A stretch of DNA of 64,000 bases from Porticoccus litoralis (GCF_030676955.1 NZ_JAUUUU010000001.1:310001-374000); one strand, 5' to 3'. Shown: positions 35,934-44,734, counted from the first letter of the stretch. Notes: generated by a model not told the origin, from the sequence alone. Numbers and translations are program-made.

Positions 35934-36545
35934 ATGCTTAGATATTCTGCCCTGCAAGAAACAACTCTGAAAAACGACCCTTACCCTTACCTGGTACTAA
36001 CGGACGCTTTCGAAGAAGGGACGTTGCAGAAGGTCTTGTCAGATTTTCCGGTGATACAGCACCCCGGCAGCATACCCGTCGCGGAAGTCGAGAGTGGCCC
36101 TGGTTTCGAGGCACTGATCAACGAGCTCAACAGCGATCAGTTCAGGTCTGCCATTGAAGCCAAATTTGATGTGGATTTATCCGACTCACCCACCATGTTC
36201 ACAGTGAGAGGTGTCATGCGTAAGAAAGATGGCCGCATTCACACCGACTCCAAAACCAAAATCATTACCGTACTGTTTTACTTTAATGAAGATTGGGCCA
36301 ATGAAGGCGGCTATTTGCGCGTTTTGCGCAACGGGACCGATATCGAAGATTACGTTGAGGAAATTGCCCCAAAGGCTGGCACCATGATGGCATTTAAGGT
36401 GACAGACAACTGTTGGCACGGTCATAAGCCAGTGGTGGGCGAACGCCGCTCTATCCAGATGAATTATCTTGTGAGTAAAGCCGCATTGGGAAAACATAAT
36501 TTCTTTCATGGCTTGAGCGCCAAGCTGAAAAAAATCTTTTCATAA
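35934..36545 (+). CDS. 2-oxoglutarate/Fe(II)-dependent oxygenase
   Basis: The 203-residue protein has the double-stranded beta-helix signature: an HxD pair in RIHTDSKTKIITVLFYFN (about 100-117), GGYLRVLRNG, and the distal HGHKPVVGERRSIQMNYLV with metal His and the 2-oxoglutarate-binding Arg. It resembles small prolyl-hydroxylase-like proteins often found in glycan and lipopolysaccharide regions. The substrate is unknown. It stands 113 bases before the heptosyltransferase gene on the same strand. Confidence 0.8.
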   Translation: MLRYSALQETTLKNDPYPYLVLTDAFEEGTLQKVLSDFPVIQHPGSIPVAEVESGPGFEALINELNSDQFRSAIEAKFDVDLSDSPTMFTVRGVMRKKDGRIHTDSKTKIITVLFYFNEDWANEGGYLRVLRNGTDIEDYVEEIAPKAGTMMAFKVTDNCWHGHKPVVGERRSIQMNYLVSKAALGKHNFFHGLSAKLKKIFS

Positions 36546-36661
36546 CCACCAGTATCGTTACTCCGGGTTATGCAATGCTTCCCACACCACAACACCCGAC
36601 AGATGAAGCGCCTTAACACCTACAGCTTTCAGTATGGCAAGCTGAACACAGTTGATCATTG

Positions 36662-37714
36662 ATGCAAGTACTCATCGTAAAATTAAGCTCCATGGGCGAC
36701 CTCGTGCAGGCACTGCCCGCCCTCACCGATGCCCAGCGGGCAATCCCCGGCATTCAATTTGACTGGGCAGTGGATGAAGCCTTTGCCGAAATTCCCACCT
36801 GGCACCCCACGGTTCGCAACACCATAAAAACAGCTCACAGACGCTGGCGTAAAAACCTCTTCAATTTCTTTTTTGGTGGCGAGTTAACCCGCTTTACCAG
36901 AGAATTGCGACAGGTCGAGTACGACATCGTTATCGATGCCCAGAGCAACCTAAAAAGTTCTTTGGTGACCTGGCTGACCAGAGGCTTGAAGTGTGGCCCG
37001 GACAGATCTTCCGTGCGGGAGTTCGGCGCACAATTTGCCTACAATCAGACCTATGCCATCGCCAAAAACCAGTTGGCGATTGATCGCTGGCGACAGCTCT
37101 TTTCCCAGGTTCTGGGTTATGAATTGCCAGACACCAAGCCGGACTTTCTGTTGACTGGCGATGGAGCGAAATATGCCGAGTGGCCATCACCGAGCGTTGA
37201 ACTGCCCAATCGGCCCTACCTGGTCTTTGTTCACAACGCCAGTTGGGACAATAAATGCTGGATCAATGAGCACTGGCGCCAATTAATCGAACTGGCCGCT
37301 TCAGAAGGGTTTGATGTCCTTCTTCCCTGGGGCGCAGAGTGGGAACGCCAACAAGCCGAACTTCTGGCTGAGGGTTTTGATCACGCCACCGTCTTACCAC
37401 GTCTACCGCTAACCGATATCGCCTCGGTGTTGTCACACTCGTCTGGTGCCATTTGTGTCGATACCGGACTGGCTCATATAGCCGCAGCTCTGGAAGTACC
37501 TATGGTGACCCTCTACGGGCCCACAGATGCCGCGTTGATCGGTGCCTACGGCAAACACTCAGTGCATCTCTCCGCTCAGGGATTTGAGTGCACACCCTGC
37601 TACAAGCGCTCCTGTACCTATCAGCACTACAAAGGTCCGGAGGCCCAGTGTCTAAAAACATTTACAGCGCAAAAAGTCTGGCGTGAATGGCTGAAAGTTA
37701 AAGAAAATCTTTAG
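36662..37714 (+). CDS. waaC: Lipopolysaccharide heptosyltransferase I
   Basis: The 350-residue GT9 enzyme starts MQVLIVKLSSMGDLVQALPALTDA, as WaaC does (ATG 36662 preferred over the adjacent TTG). Further family marks are VHNASWDNKCW, GAEWERQQAE and the nucleotide-sugar motif DTGLAHIAAALEVPMVTLYGPTD. It adds the first heptose to lipid A-Kdo at the inner face of the inner membrane. No other waa gene lies in the window. The WaaF paralogue is less likely given the N-terminus. Confidence 0.88.
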   Translation: MQVLIVKLSSMGDLVQALPALTDAQRAIPGIQFDWAVDEAFAEIPTWHPTVRNTIKTAHRRWRKNLFNFFFGGELTRFTRELRQVEYDIVIDAQSNLKSSLVTWLTRGLKCGPDRSSVREFGAQFAYNQTYAIAKNQLAIDRWRQLFSQVLGYELPDTKPDFLLTGDGAKYAEWPSPSVELPNRPYLVFVHNASWDNKCWINEHWRQLIELAASEGFDVLLPWGAEWERQQAELLAEGFDHATVLPRLPLTDIASVLSHSSGAICVDTGLAHIAAALEVPMVTLYGPTDAALIGAYGKHSVHLSAQGFECTPCYKRSCTYQHYKGPEAQCLKTFTAQKVWREWLKVKENL

Positions 37715-37844
37715 TGTTATCTATCTGTGAAAAGTGCTCTAGCTCCGTCTCTATCGGAACACAGCAACACTCTCAGGAATGACACCAAGTATTTTTTCTC
37801 CCATACTGAAAACTAGGCTTAAAAGCACCTCGGGGGAAAAAGCC

Positions 37845-39509
37845 ATGAAATCAATATCATGGGGCATATTGTTCTTCATTGCGGCCATGTCATCAGCGCA
37901 TGCAGCCGTGACTATCACCATCGTCGAAGATAGCGGTAATGTGGTAGCGACTGCCGAGGGAACCCTGAACCTCGACGCTCTCACATCCAGCGGTTCATCA
38001 ACTCTCAATCCAGCTGCTGGAGTCATCTCCGGTGAAAAGCTTTCTCCTACCAGTACAGGAGAAATCTTTTTTGGGGGCGCGTCACCCGTGACCCATTGGC
38101 AAATCGAAGCGAACGAACCCGCGTTTAGTACATCATATAGACAGATAACACCTATTGCTTCTGGCACTGTCATCGGGGTGAGGACTGACACCAGGGATGG
38201 GCAGGATCGTCTATATACCCGAACGGACTATGATTCAGAAGCACCCATATCTGCAACGGCAACCTGGGAAGCTAAAACCTTCGCGGATATGGAGCTAATT
38301 CCCGGTATTTATGTTTATTCCTGGGGCGAGGGAAGCACCGCAGATTCACTCACAATAAAAATTGGCGTCATAACCTTTCCCCCCGAACCGGAAGTGCCCC
38401 CCTATGCTGAGACCGCAGGCCATGCGGATACGGCCACTTTGGCTGAACACGCAGACACCGCTACTTATTCTGAGACCGCAGGCCATGCAGAAACTGCCGC
38501 ACAAGCAGATGTCGCTGACCAGCTGTCAATTACCTGTAACGCCGGACAAATACTTGCCTACGATAATGGCAACTGGATCTGCACTAACGAGGCACCCTAC
38601 GCTGGGTCAGCGGGAAGTGCAGGTGAAGCCGAGACTGCTCTTGAAGCACTCAGCCTGGCCGACAGCATCTGCACTGATGGACAAATTCTGGCAAAAGAGT
38701 CCGGAACATGGGTATGCGCCGATATTAAAGCAAAAGACAAATCCCGGTCGGCAGACGTTGCGAAAGAGGCAGAGGTTGCCAAATCACTTAGCCCTGAGAC
38801 CTGTATGGATGGCGATGTATTGCTGAAAGAATCTGGGGAATGGCAGTGCACCAACCTGTCTCAGGCGACTGGTTCCGGTATACCTTTCTTCAGCAAAGGC
38901 ATTGCTATTCGCCCCAACCACACCAATAGTCTTGGATTGCAGTTATTCAACCAGCCCAACGAGAGTTCTGATTGCTGCTACACAGATATCCGGAAATCTA
39001 ACGTAATTTTGCCGAGGGGTGGCGTATTGTCCAGCCTGACTGTTCGACCTATCGGCCCCCCGATAGATCACACTGAAGTCGAAGTTGTGCTGTGGGTAAA
39101 CAATTCTCGAACCAGTCTATCTGTACAACACATAGCAGACTCAGATGGAAATGTTGCCACCTATAACGACAGTGAGCGTGTAGAAGTGTCTCCAGGTGAT
39201 CTGCTATCAGTTGGCTTAGTTGAAGAGGGCAGAGCATGTGGGTTCGTATTTGGTTCAGTGCAGGGTAATTTTGCACGGTTTGAATTTCTTGAGTCAGGCC
39301 TTCCAGACATCAAAGACCATATAGCCGATAACGTGTTACCGCTGTTGATACCCTATGATGAACGTAAACGCGATCCAGCAGAATGGGCCCAAGATTGGTT
39401 TATAGAAGATGCTGAAGATCAGCTTCGGGGGTTGTATGACCAACTGCAAGCGGAAAAGGATGAGTACTTTTACTGTGGAGAATACAGTATCAGTTTTATT
39501 CTGGAGTAA
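37845..39509 (+). CDS. Secreted protein: PEP-CTERM-like N-domain plus C-x-GQ-W-C repeats
   Basis: The ATG at 37845 gives a signal peptide (MKSISWGILFFIAAMSSAHA) and a 554-residue precursor. Residues about 22-190 resemble the N-domain of PEP-CTERM proteins (VTITIVEDSGNVVATAEGTLN at the start, IPGIYVYSWGEGSTADSLTIKIG at the end), yet no PEP sorting tail exists. Next comes an Ala/Glu/Thr/His-rich stretch (about 195-245) and three units of the form C-x2-GxxL-x5-GxWxC. The C-terminal 200 residues are a novel, possibly beta-rich domain with a few cysteines. It is probably extracellular or on the surface. The function is unknown. Confidence 0.7.
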   Translation: MKSISWGILFFIAAMSSAHAAVTITIVEDSGNVVATAEGTLNLDALTSSGSSTLNPAAGVISGEKLSPTSTGEIFFGGASPVTHWQIEANEPAFSTSYRQITPIASGTVIGVRTDTRDGQDRLYTRTDYDSEAPISATATWEAKTFADMELIPGIYVYSWGEGSTADSLTIKIGVITFPPEPEVPPYAETAGHADTATLAEHADTATYSETAGHAETAAQADVADQLSITCNAGQILAYDNGNWICTNEAPYAGSAGSAGEAETALEALSLADSICTDGQILAKESGTWVCADIKAKDKSRSADVAKEAEVAKSLSPETCMDGDVLLKESGEWQCTNLSQATGSGIPFFSKGIAIRPNHTNSLGLQLFNQPNESSDCCYTDIRKSNVILPRGGVLSSLTVRPIGPPIDHTEVEVVLWVNNSRTSLSVQHIADSDGNVATYNDSERVEVSPGDLLSVGLVEEGRACGFVFGSVQGNFARFEFLESGLPDIKDHIADNVLPLLIPYDERKRDPAEWAQDWFIEDAEDQLRGLYDQLQAEKDEYFYCGEYSISFILE

Positions 39510-39555
39510 GTATTTATCTGTACTTTTTCCAAAGTTTTCTAGTAAGGAAGAGCAT

Positions 39556-39584
39556 AAAAAAAGCCACCCAAAGGGTGGCTTTTT
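39556..39584. terminator. Bidirectional intrinsic terminator after the secreted-protein gene
   Basis: A 7-bp stem (GCCACCC at 39563-39569, GGGTGGC at 39573-39579) has T runs on both strands: TTTTT on the plus side and seven T on the minus side. It ends the plus-strand gene and could also end transcripts leaving the tRNA region on the minus strand. Confidence 0.8.
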
Positions 39585-39609
39585 AAATAATGGCGGACCG
39601 GACGGGACT
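39584..39609 (-). repeat. Duplicate of the tRNA-Asp 3' end (26-base direct repeat)
   Basis: Bases 39584-39609 are identical to 39759-39784, which include the last 19 bases of tRNA-Asp with CCA. The two copies lie 149 bases apart and both are followed (minus strand) by a hairpin with a T run. The sequence next to the first copy still resembles a decayed T arm (with a 4-base insertion). It does not form a working tRNA. Confidence 0.85.
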
Positions 39610-39728
39610 GACTCGCACCCTACGGTTCCTCGGGGCAAACCCCGCCGTTGTTCCTGCGGCGCCCTGATTTGCTCCGCAAATCGGTCGACCCGCTTCGCGG
39701 GTTCTCGTCCCGGCAAAGCTTTTTCCAT
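39610..39728. repeat. Palindrome-rich segment between the tRNA-Asp end copies
   Basis: This 119-base stretch is a string of short inverted repeats: CGGGGC-AAA-CCCCG-type (about 39634-39648), GATTTGC-TCC-GCAAATC (about 39665-39681) and ACCCGC-TTC-GCGGGT (about 39687-39702). It contains no supported gene. It resembles a REP-like array; origin is unknown. Confidence 0.6.
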
Positions 39729-39757
39729 AAAAAAACCGCCCAGATTGGGCGGTTTTT
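39729..39757 (-). terminator. Intrinsic terminator of the tRNA-Val/tRNA-Asp transcript
   Basis: Nine base pairs (AACCGCCCA/TGGGCGGTT between 39734 and 39754) with a three-base loop are followed on the minus strand by seven T residues. It lies 9 bases beyond the CCA end of tRNA-Asp. Confidence 0.88.
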
Positions 39758-39765
39758 CTAAATAA

Positions 39766-39842
39766 TGGCGGACCGGACGGGACTCGAACCCGCGACCTCC
39801 GGCGTGACAGGCCGGCATTCTAACCAGCTGAACTACCGGTCC
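39766..39842 (-). tRNA. tRNA-Asp (anticodon GTC)
   Basis: The 77-base gene has acceptor stem GGACCGG/CCGGTCC, D arm AGTTCAGCTGGTTAGAAT, anticodon loop CTGTCAC (GTC), T arm GCGGGTTCGAGTCCCGT, discriminator G and encoded CCA (39768-39766). It lies 19 bases after tRNA-Val in the same transcript. Confidence 0.97.
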
Positions 39843-39861
39843 GCGAAACCTTTCTATAAAT

Positions 39862-39937
39862 TGGTGGGTGGTACAGGGGTCGAACCTGTGACCTACGGCT
39901 TGTAAGGCCGTCGCTCTCCCAACTGAGCTAACCACCC
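39862..39937 (-). tRNA. tRNA-Val (anticodon TAC)
   Basis: The 76-base gene has acceptor stem GGGTGGT/ACCACCC, D arm AGCTCAGTTGGGAGAGC, anticodon stem ACGGC/GCCGT with loop CTTACAA (TAC), T arm ACAGGTTCGACCCCTGT and encoded CCA. It is first in a two-tRNA operon with tRNA-Asp. Confidence 0.97.
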
Positions 39938-39953
39938 CTCGAAAGAGACGCGC

Positions 39954-39981
39954 ATTCTACCGAATTATCGGTCTGTGTCAA
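39954..39981 (-). promoter_or_regulatory. Promoter of the tRNA-Val/tRNA-Asp operon
   Basis: TTGACA (39981-39976), a 16-base spacer and TAGAAT (39959-39954) are followed by the GC-rich discriminator GCGCGTCTC, which is shared with the other tRNA promoters of the window. Confidence 0.82.
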
Positions 39982-40061
39982 ACATTTCAGGGTGCGATTT
40001 GCTATACAGTCCGGGACTGGCAAATTAACATAGGCACCCTGCTATTCAGACCGGAAAAATC

Positions 40062-40418
40062 ATGGAAATTTTCAAGGAATTCACCTTTGAAGCTGCTCAT
40101 CTTTTACCCAATGTCCCGGAGGGACATAAATGTGGCCGCTTGCATGGTCATTCCTACCATGTACGACTCTATCTCAGCGGTGAGGTTGGCGAAGACACCG
40201 GCTGGGTGATGGATTTCGGAGAGCTGAAAGATTATTTCAAACCACTCTATGACCGCCTCGACCATCGCTACCTGAACGAGATCGCCGGGCTGGAAAACCC
40301 CACCAGCGAAAATATTGCCCGCTGGATCTGGCATGAACTGAAACCCTCAATGCCCCTGCTGAGCCAGGTGGAAATTCGGGAAACCTGTACTTCCGGTTGT
40401 ATTTACCGAGGTGACTAA
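40062..40418 (+). CDS. queD: 6-carboxy-5,6,7,8-tetrahydropterin synthase
   Basis: QueD makes carboxytetrahydropterin from dihydroneopterin triphosphate in queuosine synthesis. The 118-residue protein has the zinc-binding histidines (EAAHLLPN; GRLHGHSYHV), catalytic Cys in HKCGRLHG, the MDFGELK segment, DHRYLNE and the closing ETCTSGCIY motif. The thpR gene begins 5 bases after its stop, so the two are cotranscribed. Confidence 0.96.
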   Translation: MEIFKEFTFEAAHLLPNVPEGHKCGRLHGHSYHVRLYLSGEVGEDTGWVMDFGELKDYFKPLYDRLDHRYLNEIAGLENPTSENIARWIWHELKPSMPLLSQVEIRETCTSGCIYRGD

Positions 40419-40423
40419 CGTCC

Positions 40424-40951
40424 GTGGCGCCTTCCGGTTACCGACGTCTATTTATCGCCTTGCCGGTACCGGAGGAGACCAGCAAACAGCTGACCCCATA
40501 CTGCGTCTCTCTTCCCCATGCCCACTGGATTCCCACGACAAACCGCCATCTCACATTGACATTTCTCGGCCACCACACAGAAGACCAAACCCACAGGGCC
40601 ATTGAGGTCATCGACAGGATCGACGCCACTGTATTTGAAATAACACTGCATTCAATGCAGCGTTTTCCAGATGACCGGGGACAACATATCGTGGCATTAC
40701 CGACCGACTGCATGCCTCTGAAACAATTGCATCACCTGGTGGCTAGCGCACTCACGACTCGGGGGTTTGCGTTGATGCAGCGGGATTTCAGGCCACATAT
40801 CACTCTGGGCAAAATTCACCGGGGAAATTGGTCTTCAGTCGCTATTTCTCCAGCCATCGTAATGGTAGTTAAATCAGTGGCATTATTTGAAACTGTGTTT
40901 GTTGACGGAGGCGTCACTTATCACTCCCTGGCAACGCAGCCCTTGCGTTAA
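40424..40951 (+). CDS. thpR: RNA 2',3'-cyclic phosphodiesterase (2H family)
   Basis: The 175-residue protein has the two HxTx motifs of the 2H phosphoesterases, HLTLTFLG (about 43-50) and HITLGKI (about 125-131), with RRLFIALPVP at the start. It opens cyclic phosphates on RNA ends. GTG at 40424 is chosen for the GAGG site at the end of queD. It converges with the epimerase gene and overlaps its end by 4 bases. Confidence 0.92.
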   Translation: MAPSGYRRLFIALPVPEETSKQLTPYCVSLPHAHWIPTTNRHLTLTFLGHHTEDQTHRAIEVIDRIDATVFEITLHSMQRFPDDRGQHIVALPTDCMPLKQLHHLVASALTTRGFALMQRDFRPHITLGKIHRGNWSSVAISPAIVMVVKSVALFETVFVDGGVTYHSLATQPLR

Positions 40952-41871
40952 GCTTCAGACTCCCCGTTGCCGAGAATCTCTGAAAGCGCAAGGCTCAACT
41001 CGGGAAAACGAAAGTGGTAACCCGATTCCAGCAGTTTTCTCGGGACGGCTCGCTGGCCAGTTAACAACAACTCACTGGCCATCTCCCCAAACAGTATTTT
41101 TGCCACCAGCGCCGGCATTGGAAAAATGACAGGACGATGTAATGCCTTGCCCAATGCCCGGGTAAATTGCTGGTTGGTCACCGGGTTGGGTGACACGGCA
41201 TTCACACTACCGTGTAGATCACGGCGTTTCAGGCAGTGAAAAATAATCGCCACCTCGTCATTGATATGCACCCAGGGCATCCACTGTGTACCGGAACCCA
41301 ACCGTCCACCCAACCCCAACCGGAAAGGGGGTAGCATCCGCGCGAGTGCCCCTTCACCCGCCCCCAATACGATGCCTGTGCGCAGGTAACAAACCCGGGT
41401 ACCCAGCAATTCAAACCGGGAGGCGCTGTGCTCCCAGGCCGAGCACAGTCGATGGGAGAAACTATCGGTATGTTTTCCAGACTCATCTAGCACCTTGTCC
41501 CGATGGGGGCCGTAATAACCCACCGCAGAACCGCTCACCATCACTTCAGGCGGTGTTTCAACTTGCTTGAAATAATCGTAGAGCTGATCAGTAATGCCAA
41601 CGCGGCTGTCCAAAAAGGCTTGTTTGCGGGCTGCATTCCAGCGACCGGCGACCAAGGGCTCACCAGCCAGGTTAACGATGAAATTGATCGGTTGGTCCTG
41701 GGGAATATCTGACAGGTCTCTGATGACAGTGACAGTCGGCAAGCTCGAGCGGGCTTTATCCGGGTTTCGGCTCAGTACGATAACCCTGAGACCTTTCTTA
41801 ACGGCAGCACGGCAGAAGTGAGTGCCGATAAAGCCACTTCCGCCGGTAACCAAAACAGTTTTGTCTTGCAT
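40948..41871 (-). CDS. TIGR01777-family NAD(P)-binding epimerase
   Basis: The 307-residue protein starts MQDKTVLVTGGSGFIGTHFC (ATG 41871), with the dinucleotide-binding GGSGFIG at about 9-15, then NLAGEPLVAGRW, VSGSAVGYYG and PWVHINDEV, all marks of the TIGR01777/YfcH group of sugar-epimerase-like SDRs. A C-terminal DUF1731 domain (LFGEMASELLLTGQRAVPRKL) closes it. Its substrate is unknown. Confidence 0.9.
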   Translation of the reverse strand: MQDKTVLVTGGSGFIGTHFCRAAVKKGLRVIVLSRNPDKARSSLPTVTVIRDLSDIPQDQPINFIVNLAGEPLVAGRWNAARKQAFLDSRVGITDQLYDYFKQVETPPEVMVSGSAVGYYGPHRDKVLDESGKHTDSFSHRLCSAWEHSASRFELLGTRVCYLRTGIVLGAGEGALARMLPPFRLGLGGRLGSGTQWMPWVHINDEVAIIFHCLKRRDLHGSVNAVSPNPVTNQQFTRALGKALHRPVIFPMPALVAKILFGEMASELLLTGQRAVPRKLLESGYHFRFPELSLALSEILGNGESEA

Positions 41872-41941
41872 GACATATCTCCCAATACGAATTTGAACTG
41901 CCGTCCTTGACAGTCTAGTCAATACGCTAAGGGCCGATACG

Positions 41942-43303
41942 TTATTCGCTGCCGATCAGATCCAGTAACTCGCGGGTTTTTTGCTGCATCAACTGCGAGT
42001 CGGTTGCCTCAACATTCAGCCTCACCACCGGTTCCGTGTTGCTGCTACGCAGGTTAAAGCGCCAATCTGCAAAGGCCATACTGAGACCATCCAGCTCATC
42101 CACCTGAACCGCCTGATCAGAGAAGCGGGCTTTAAGAGATGCCATCAGCCGAGCAGCATCATCAACACTGCGGTTAATCTCCCCGGAACAGGGATATTCA
42201 GACATTCTATGGGCAACCATCTGGGAGAGGGGCTGTCCGCTTGTGGACAACAGTTCTGCAACCAACAACCAGGGAATCATGCCGCTGTCGCAGTAGAAAA
42301 AATCTCGGAAATAGTGATGGGCGCTCATTTCTCCACCATAAACCGCATTCTTTTCGCGCATGGTCTGCTTGATAAAGGCATGGCCACACTTGGTCTCAAT
42401 CGCATCGCCGGAAAACTCCCGGCAGATGGACTGGGTATTCCAGATCAGCCGAGGGTCATGAATAATTTTCTCACCGGGGTGCTTGCGCAGAAAGGCTTCG
42501 GCCAGCAACCCGACAATGTAATACCCCTCAATGAACGCACCGGTTTCATCAAACAGAAAACAGCGATCAAAATCCCCGTCCCAGGCCAGCCCGAGATCAG
42601 CGCCAGAAGATTTCACCATGTCACCGGTGTGGTGCCGACACTCATCCAGCAGCGGGTTAGGAATGCCATTAGGAAAGGTGCCATCGGGCTCATGGTTGAC
42701 CTTTATCAACTCAAAGGGCAAATGGTTTTCCAGTGCATCCAGCACTGGCCCGGCAGCGCCATTGCCCGCATTGACAACAATTTTCAGGGGCCGTAATTGT
42801 TGCGTATTCACGTAACCCAACAAGTGCTCGATATAGTCATCAGAACAGCTGATACGCCGGTAGCTTCCCTTTTTGTCCAGGGGTGTCGGCGGGAATTCAC
42901 CATCCTCGGCCAATGCTTGTATGTCCTTGAGCCCAGTATCGGCACTAATGGGACGAGCACCTTCCCGAACCAGCTTCATACCGTTGTAATCGATGGGGTT
43001 ATGGCTGGCAGTGACCATAATGCCACCGGATACGTTGAGGTGAGCGGTCGCAAAATAGATTTCTTCCGTGCCGCAAAGGCCGATATCCAACACATCGACC
43101 CCTTCGTCTCGAAGGCCATTGGCAAGGGCACTTTTCAATGCCGGACTTGATGTCCGAATATCTCCACCCACCACTACAGTCTCGGGTTGAAGCCAGCGGG
43201 CATAGGCCCTACCAATGCGATAAACCGTTTCCGTCGAGAGCTCGTCCTCAAGCTTGCCCCGAATATCATAGGCTTTAAAACAACTGATTTTCATAACATC
43301 CAA
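41942..43303 (-). CDS. Phosphomannomutase/phosphoglucomutase (AlgC-type)
   Basis: The 453-residue enzyme (start at 43303 or at ATG 43294, MKISCFKAYDIRGKL) shows the four parts of the alpha-phosphohexomutases: phosphoserine loop TASHNPIDYNGMK, metal loop DGDFDRC, sugar loop GEMSAHHYF and phosphate loop RSSNTEPVVRL. It interconverts hexose 6- and 1-phosphates for LPS and exopolysaccharide precursors. galU lies 42 bases upstream on the same strand, so they may share a transcript despite a hairpin between them. Confidence 0.92.
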   Translation of the reverse strand: MDVMKISCFKAYDIRGKLEDELSTETVYRIGRAYARWLQPETVVVGGDIRTSSPALKSALANGLRDEGVDVLDIGLCGTEEIYFATAHLNVSGGIMVTASHNPIDYNGMKLVREGARPISADTGLKDIQALAEDGEFPPTPLDKKGSYRRISCSDDYIEHLLGYVNTQQLRPLKIVVNAGNGAAGPVLDALENHLPFELIKVNHEPDGTFPNGIPNPLLDECRHHTGDMVKSSGADLGLAWDGDFDRCFLFDETGAFIEGYYIVGLLAEAFLRKHPGEKIIHDPRLIWNTQSICREFSGDAIETKCGHAFIKQTMREKNAVYGGEMSAHHYFRDFFYCDSGMIPWLLVAELLSTSGQPLSQMVAHRMSEYPCSGEINRSVDDAARLMASLKARFSDQAVQVDELDGLSMAFADWRFNLRSSNTEPVVRLNVEATDSQLMQQKTRELLDLIGSE

Positions 43304-43309
43304 ATGTGC

Positions 43310-43333
43310 AAAACCCGCGGTTCTGCGCGGGTT
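43310..43333 (-). terminator. Hairpin between galU and the hexomutase gene
   Basis: An 8-bp stem (AACCCGCG/CGCGGGTT) is followed on the minus strand by only a short T run. It may end the galU transcript in part. Confidence 0.6.
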
Positions 43334-43345
43334 GTATCTGTGAAA

Positions 43346-44281
43346 TTACTGACGGGAATCTTCCATGGCCAGTACGTTTTCCTCGTGGTCCTGGCTCTTC
43401 AGGTAGTCTCTGACTCCTGAACCAATATCCTTGTGTCTCAGTGCATAGGCAATATTGGCCTGCATGTAGCCAAGCTTGCTACCGCAATCGTGGCTGCAGC
43501 CAACAATGCGGTACGCTTCAACTTCTTCCTGTTTCAGAAGTTCCTCCAGTGCATCGGTAAGCTGGACTTCTCCACCGACGCCCGTGGGTGTTTTAGCCAG
43601 CAATTCCCAGATTGCAGGAGAAACCACATAGCGGCCCACTACCGCCATGTTGGATGGGGCTATTTTGGCATCAGGCTTTTCGACCATTTTCATAATGCGG
43701 GCTACACCACCGGCCATCAGCTCGACGCCTTTACAATCCACCACCCCGTATTTGTTAACCACCTCCCAGGGCACAGCCTCAACCATAATCTGGCTGTAGC
43801 CCGTAGACTGATAGTTCTGCACCATGGCCGCCAGGTTGTCCTGATGAAGGTCTGCACGATACTGGTCCACCAACACATCCGGCAACAGAATGGCAAAAGG
43901 CTGGTCACCAACCACCGGTCGTGCACAACTGATGGCATCACCAAGTCCCTTGGCATAGGGCTGCCTCACCGAAATGACGGTAACTTCCTGAGGCACAATA
44001 GAACGCACCTCATCCAACAATTGCCGTTTGACCCGAGCTTCCAGCTGAGCTTCCAGCTCAAAACTACTATCAAAATGGTTTTCAATGGAGTTTTTACTGG
44101 CATGAGTGACAAGAACAATTTCCGTGATACCCGCAGCAATGGCTTCATTAACCACATACTGAATGAGCGGCTTATCAACGACAGGTAACATTTCTTTGGG
44201 AATGGCTTTTGTGGCAGGCAACATACGCGTGCCCAGGCCGGCCACGGGAATTACGGCCCTGGTTACTTCGTTTGAGGTCAT
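43346..44281 (-). CDS. galU: UTP--glucose-1-phosphate uridylyltransferase
   Basis: The 311-residue protein begins with the nucleotidyltransferase signature AVIPVAGLGTRMLPATKAIPKEMLPVVDKPLIQYVVNEA and has FAILLPDVLVD, EAVPWEVVNKYGVV and KPDAKIAPSNMAVVGRYV as in GalU. It makes UDP-glucose, used for LPS and also as a donor for GpgS-type reactions. It stands beside a hexomutase that can supply glucose-1-phosphate. Confidence 0.95.
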   Translation of the reverse strand: MTSNEVTRAVIPVAGLGTRMLPATKAIPKEMLPVVDKPLIQYVVNEAIAAGITEIVLVTHASKNSIENHFDSSFELEAQLEARVKRQLLDEVRSIVPQEVTVISVRQPYAKGLGDAISCARPVVGDQPFAILLPDVLVDQYRADLHQDNLAAMVQNYQSTGYSQIMVEAVPWEVVNKYGVVDCKGVELMAGGVARIMKMVEKPDAKIAPSNMAVVGRYVVSPAIWELLAKTPTGVGGEVQLTDALEELLKQEEVEAYRIVGCSHDCGSKLGYMQANIAYALRHKDIGSGVRDYLKSQDHEENVLAMEDSRQ

Positions 44282-44592
44282 ATCAGACTAAATCCATATT
44301 AGTGATTTGCACAGAATTCCTTGGTTTTTACGGGGCATCTGTTACGGGAAACGTTATCACATTCAACCCAGAGCCTCTATAAACCCTTGGGCAAACTTAG
44401 CAGTTGACCATGCAGTCACCACAGCGAATATCACACAACAATAGAGATTATCTAATTGGATGATTTTTACTGGTTTAATTCTTAATGAATATACTGAGAA
44501 GCAAAACCGAGAGGAACTGCCACTCCACAATGCAGCCGGTCGATCTTCTTAAGGTGCAAAGCCGGAAATAGCTCAAGGATAGAAAGGAAATT
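44282..44592. other. 311-base intergenic region before galU
   Basis: The stretch holds the galU promoter on the minus strand and the downstream end of tRNA-Pro. It is AT-rich around 44440-44500. I see no gene, no clear terminator and no repeat in it. Confidence 0.4.
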
Positions 44593-44672
<80 letters not shown>

Positions 44673-44698
44673 GAGTATGGGTGCTCAAAGAGGCGCAC

Positions 44699-44726
44699 AT
44701 AATACCGAATGCACCTGACAATTCAA
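44699..44726 (-). promoter_or_regulatory. Promoter of tRNA-Pro
   Basis: TTGAAT (44726-44721), a 16-base spacer and TATTAT (44704-44699) are followed by GTGCGCCTC, the discriminator form shared by other tRNA promoters here. Confidence 0.78.
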
Positions 44727-44734
44727 GAATAAAA

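Noticed and set aside
39584..39784. Attachment sites of a living integrative element
   Set aside because: The repeats enclose about 150 bases with no integrase or cargo; only a scar or repeat is supportable.
41981..42796. A 271-codon open frame antisense to the hexomutase gene
   Set aside because: The opposite strand carries all four hexomutase motifs, so this is a shadow frame.
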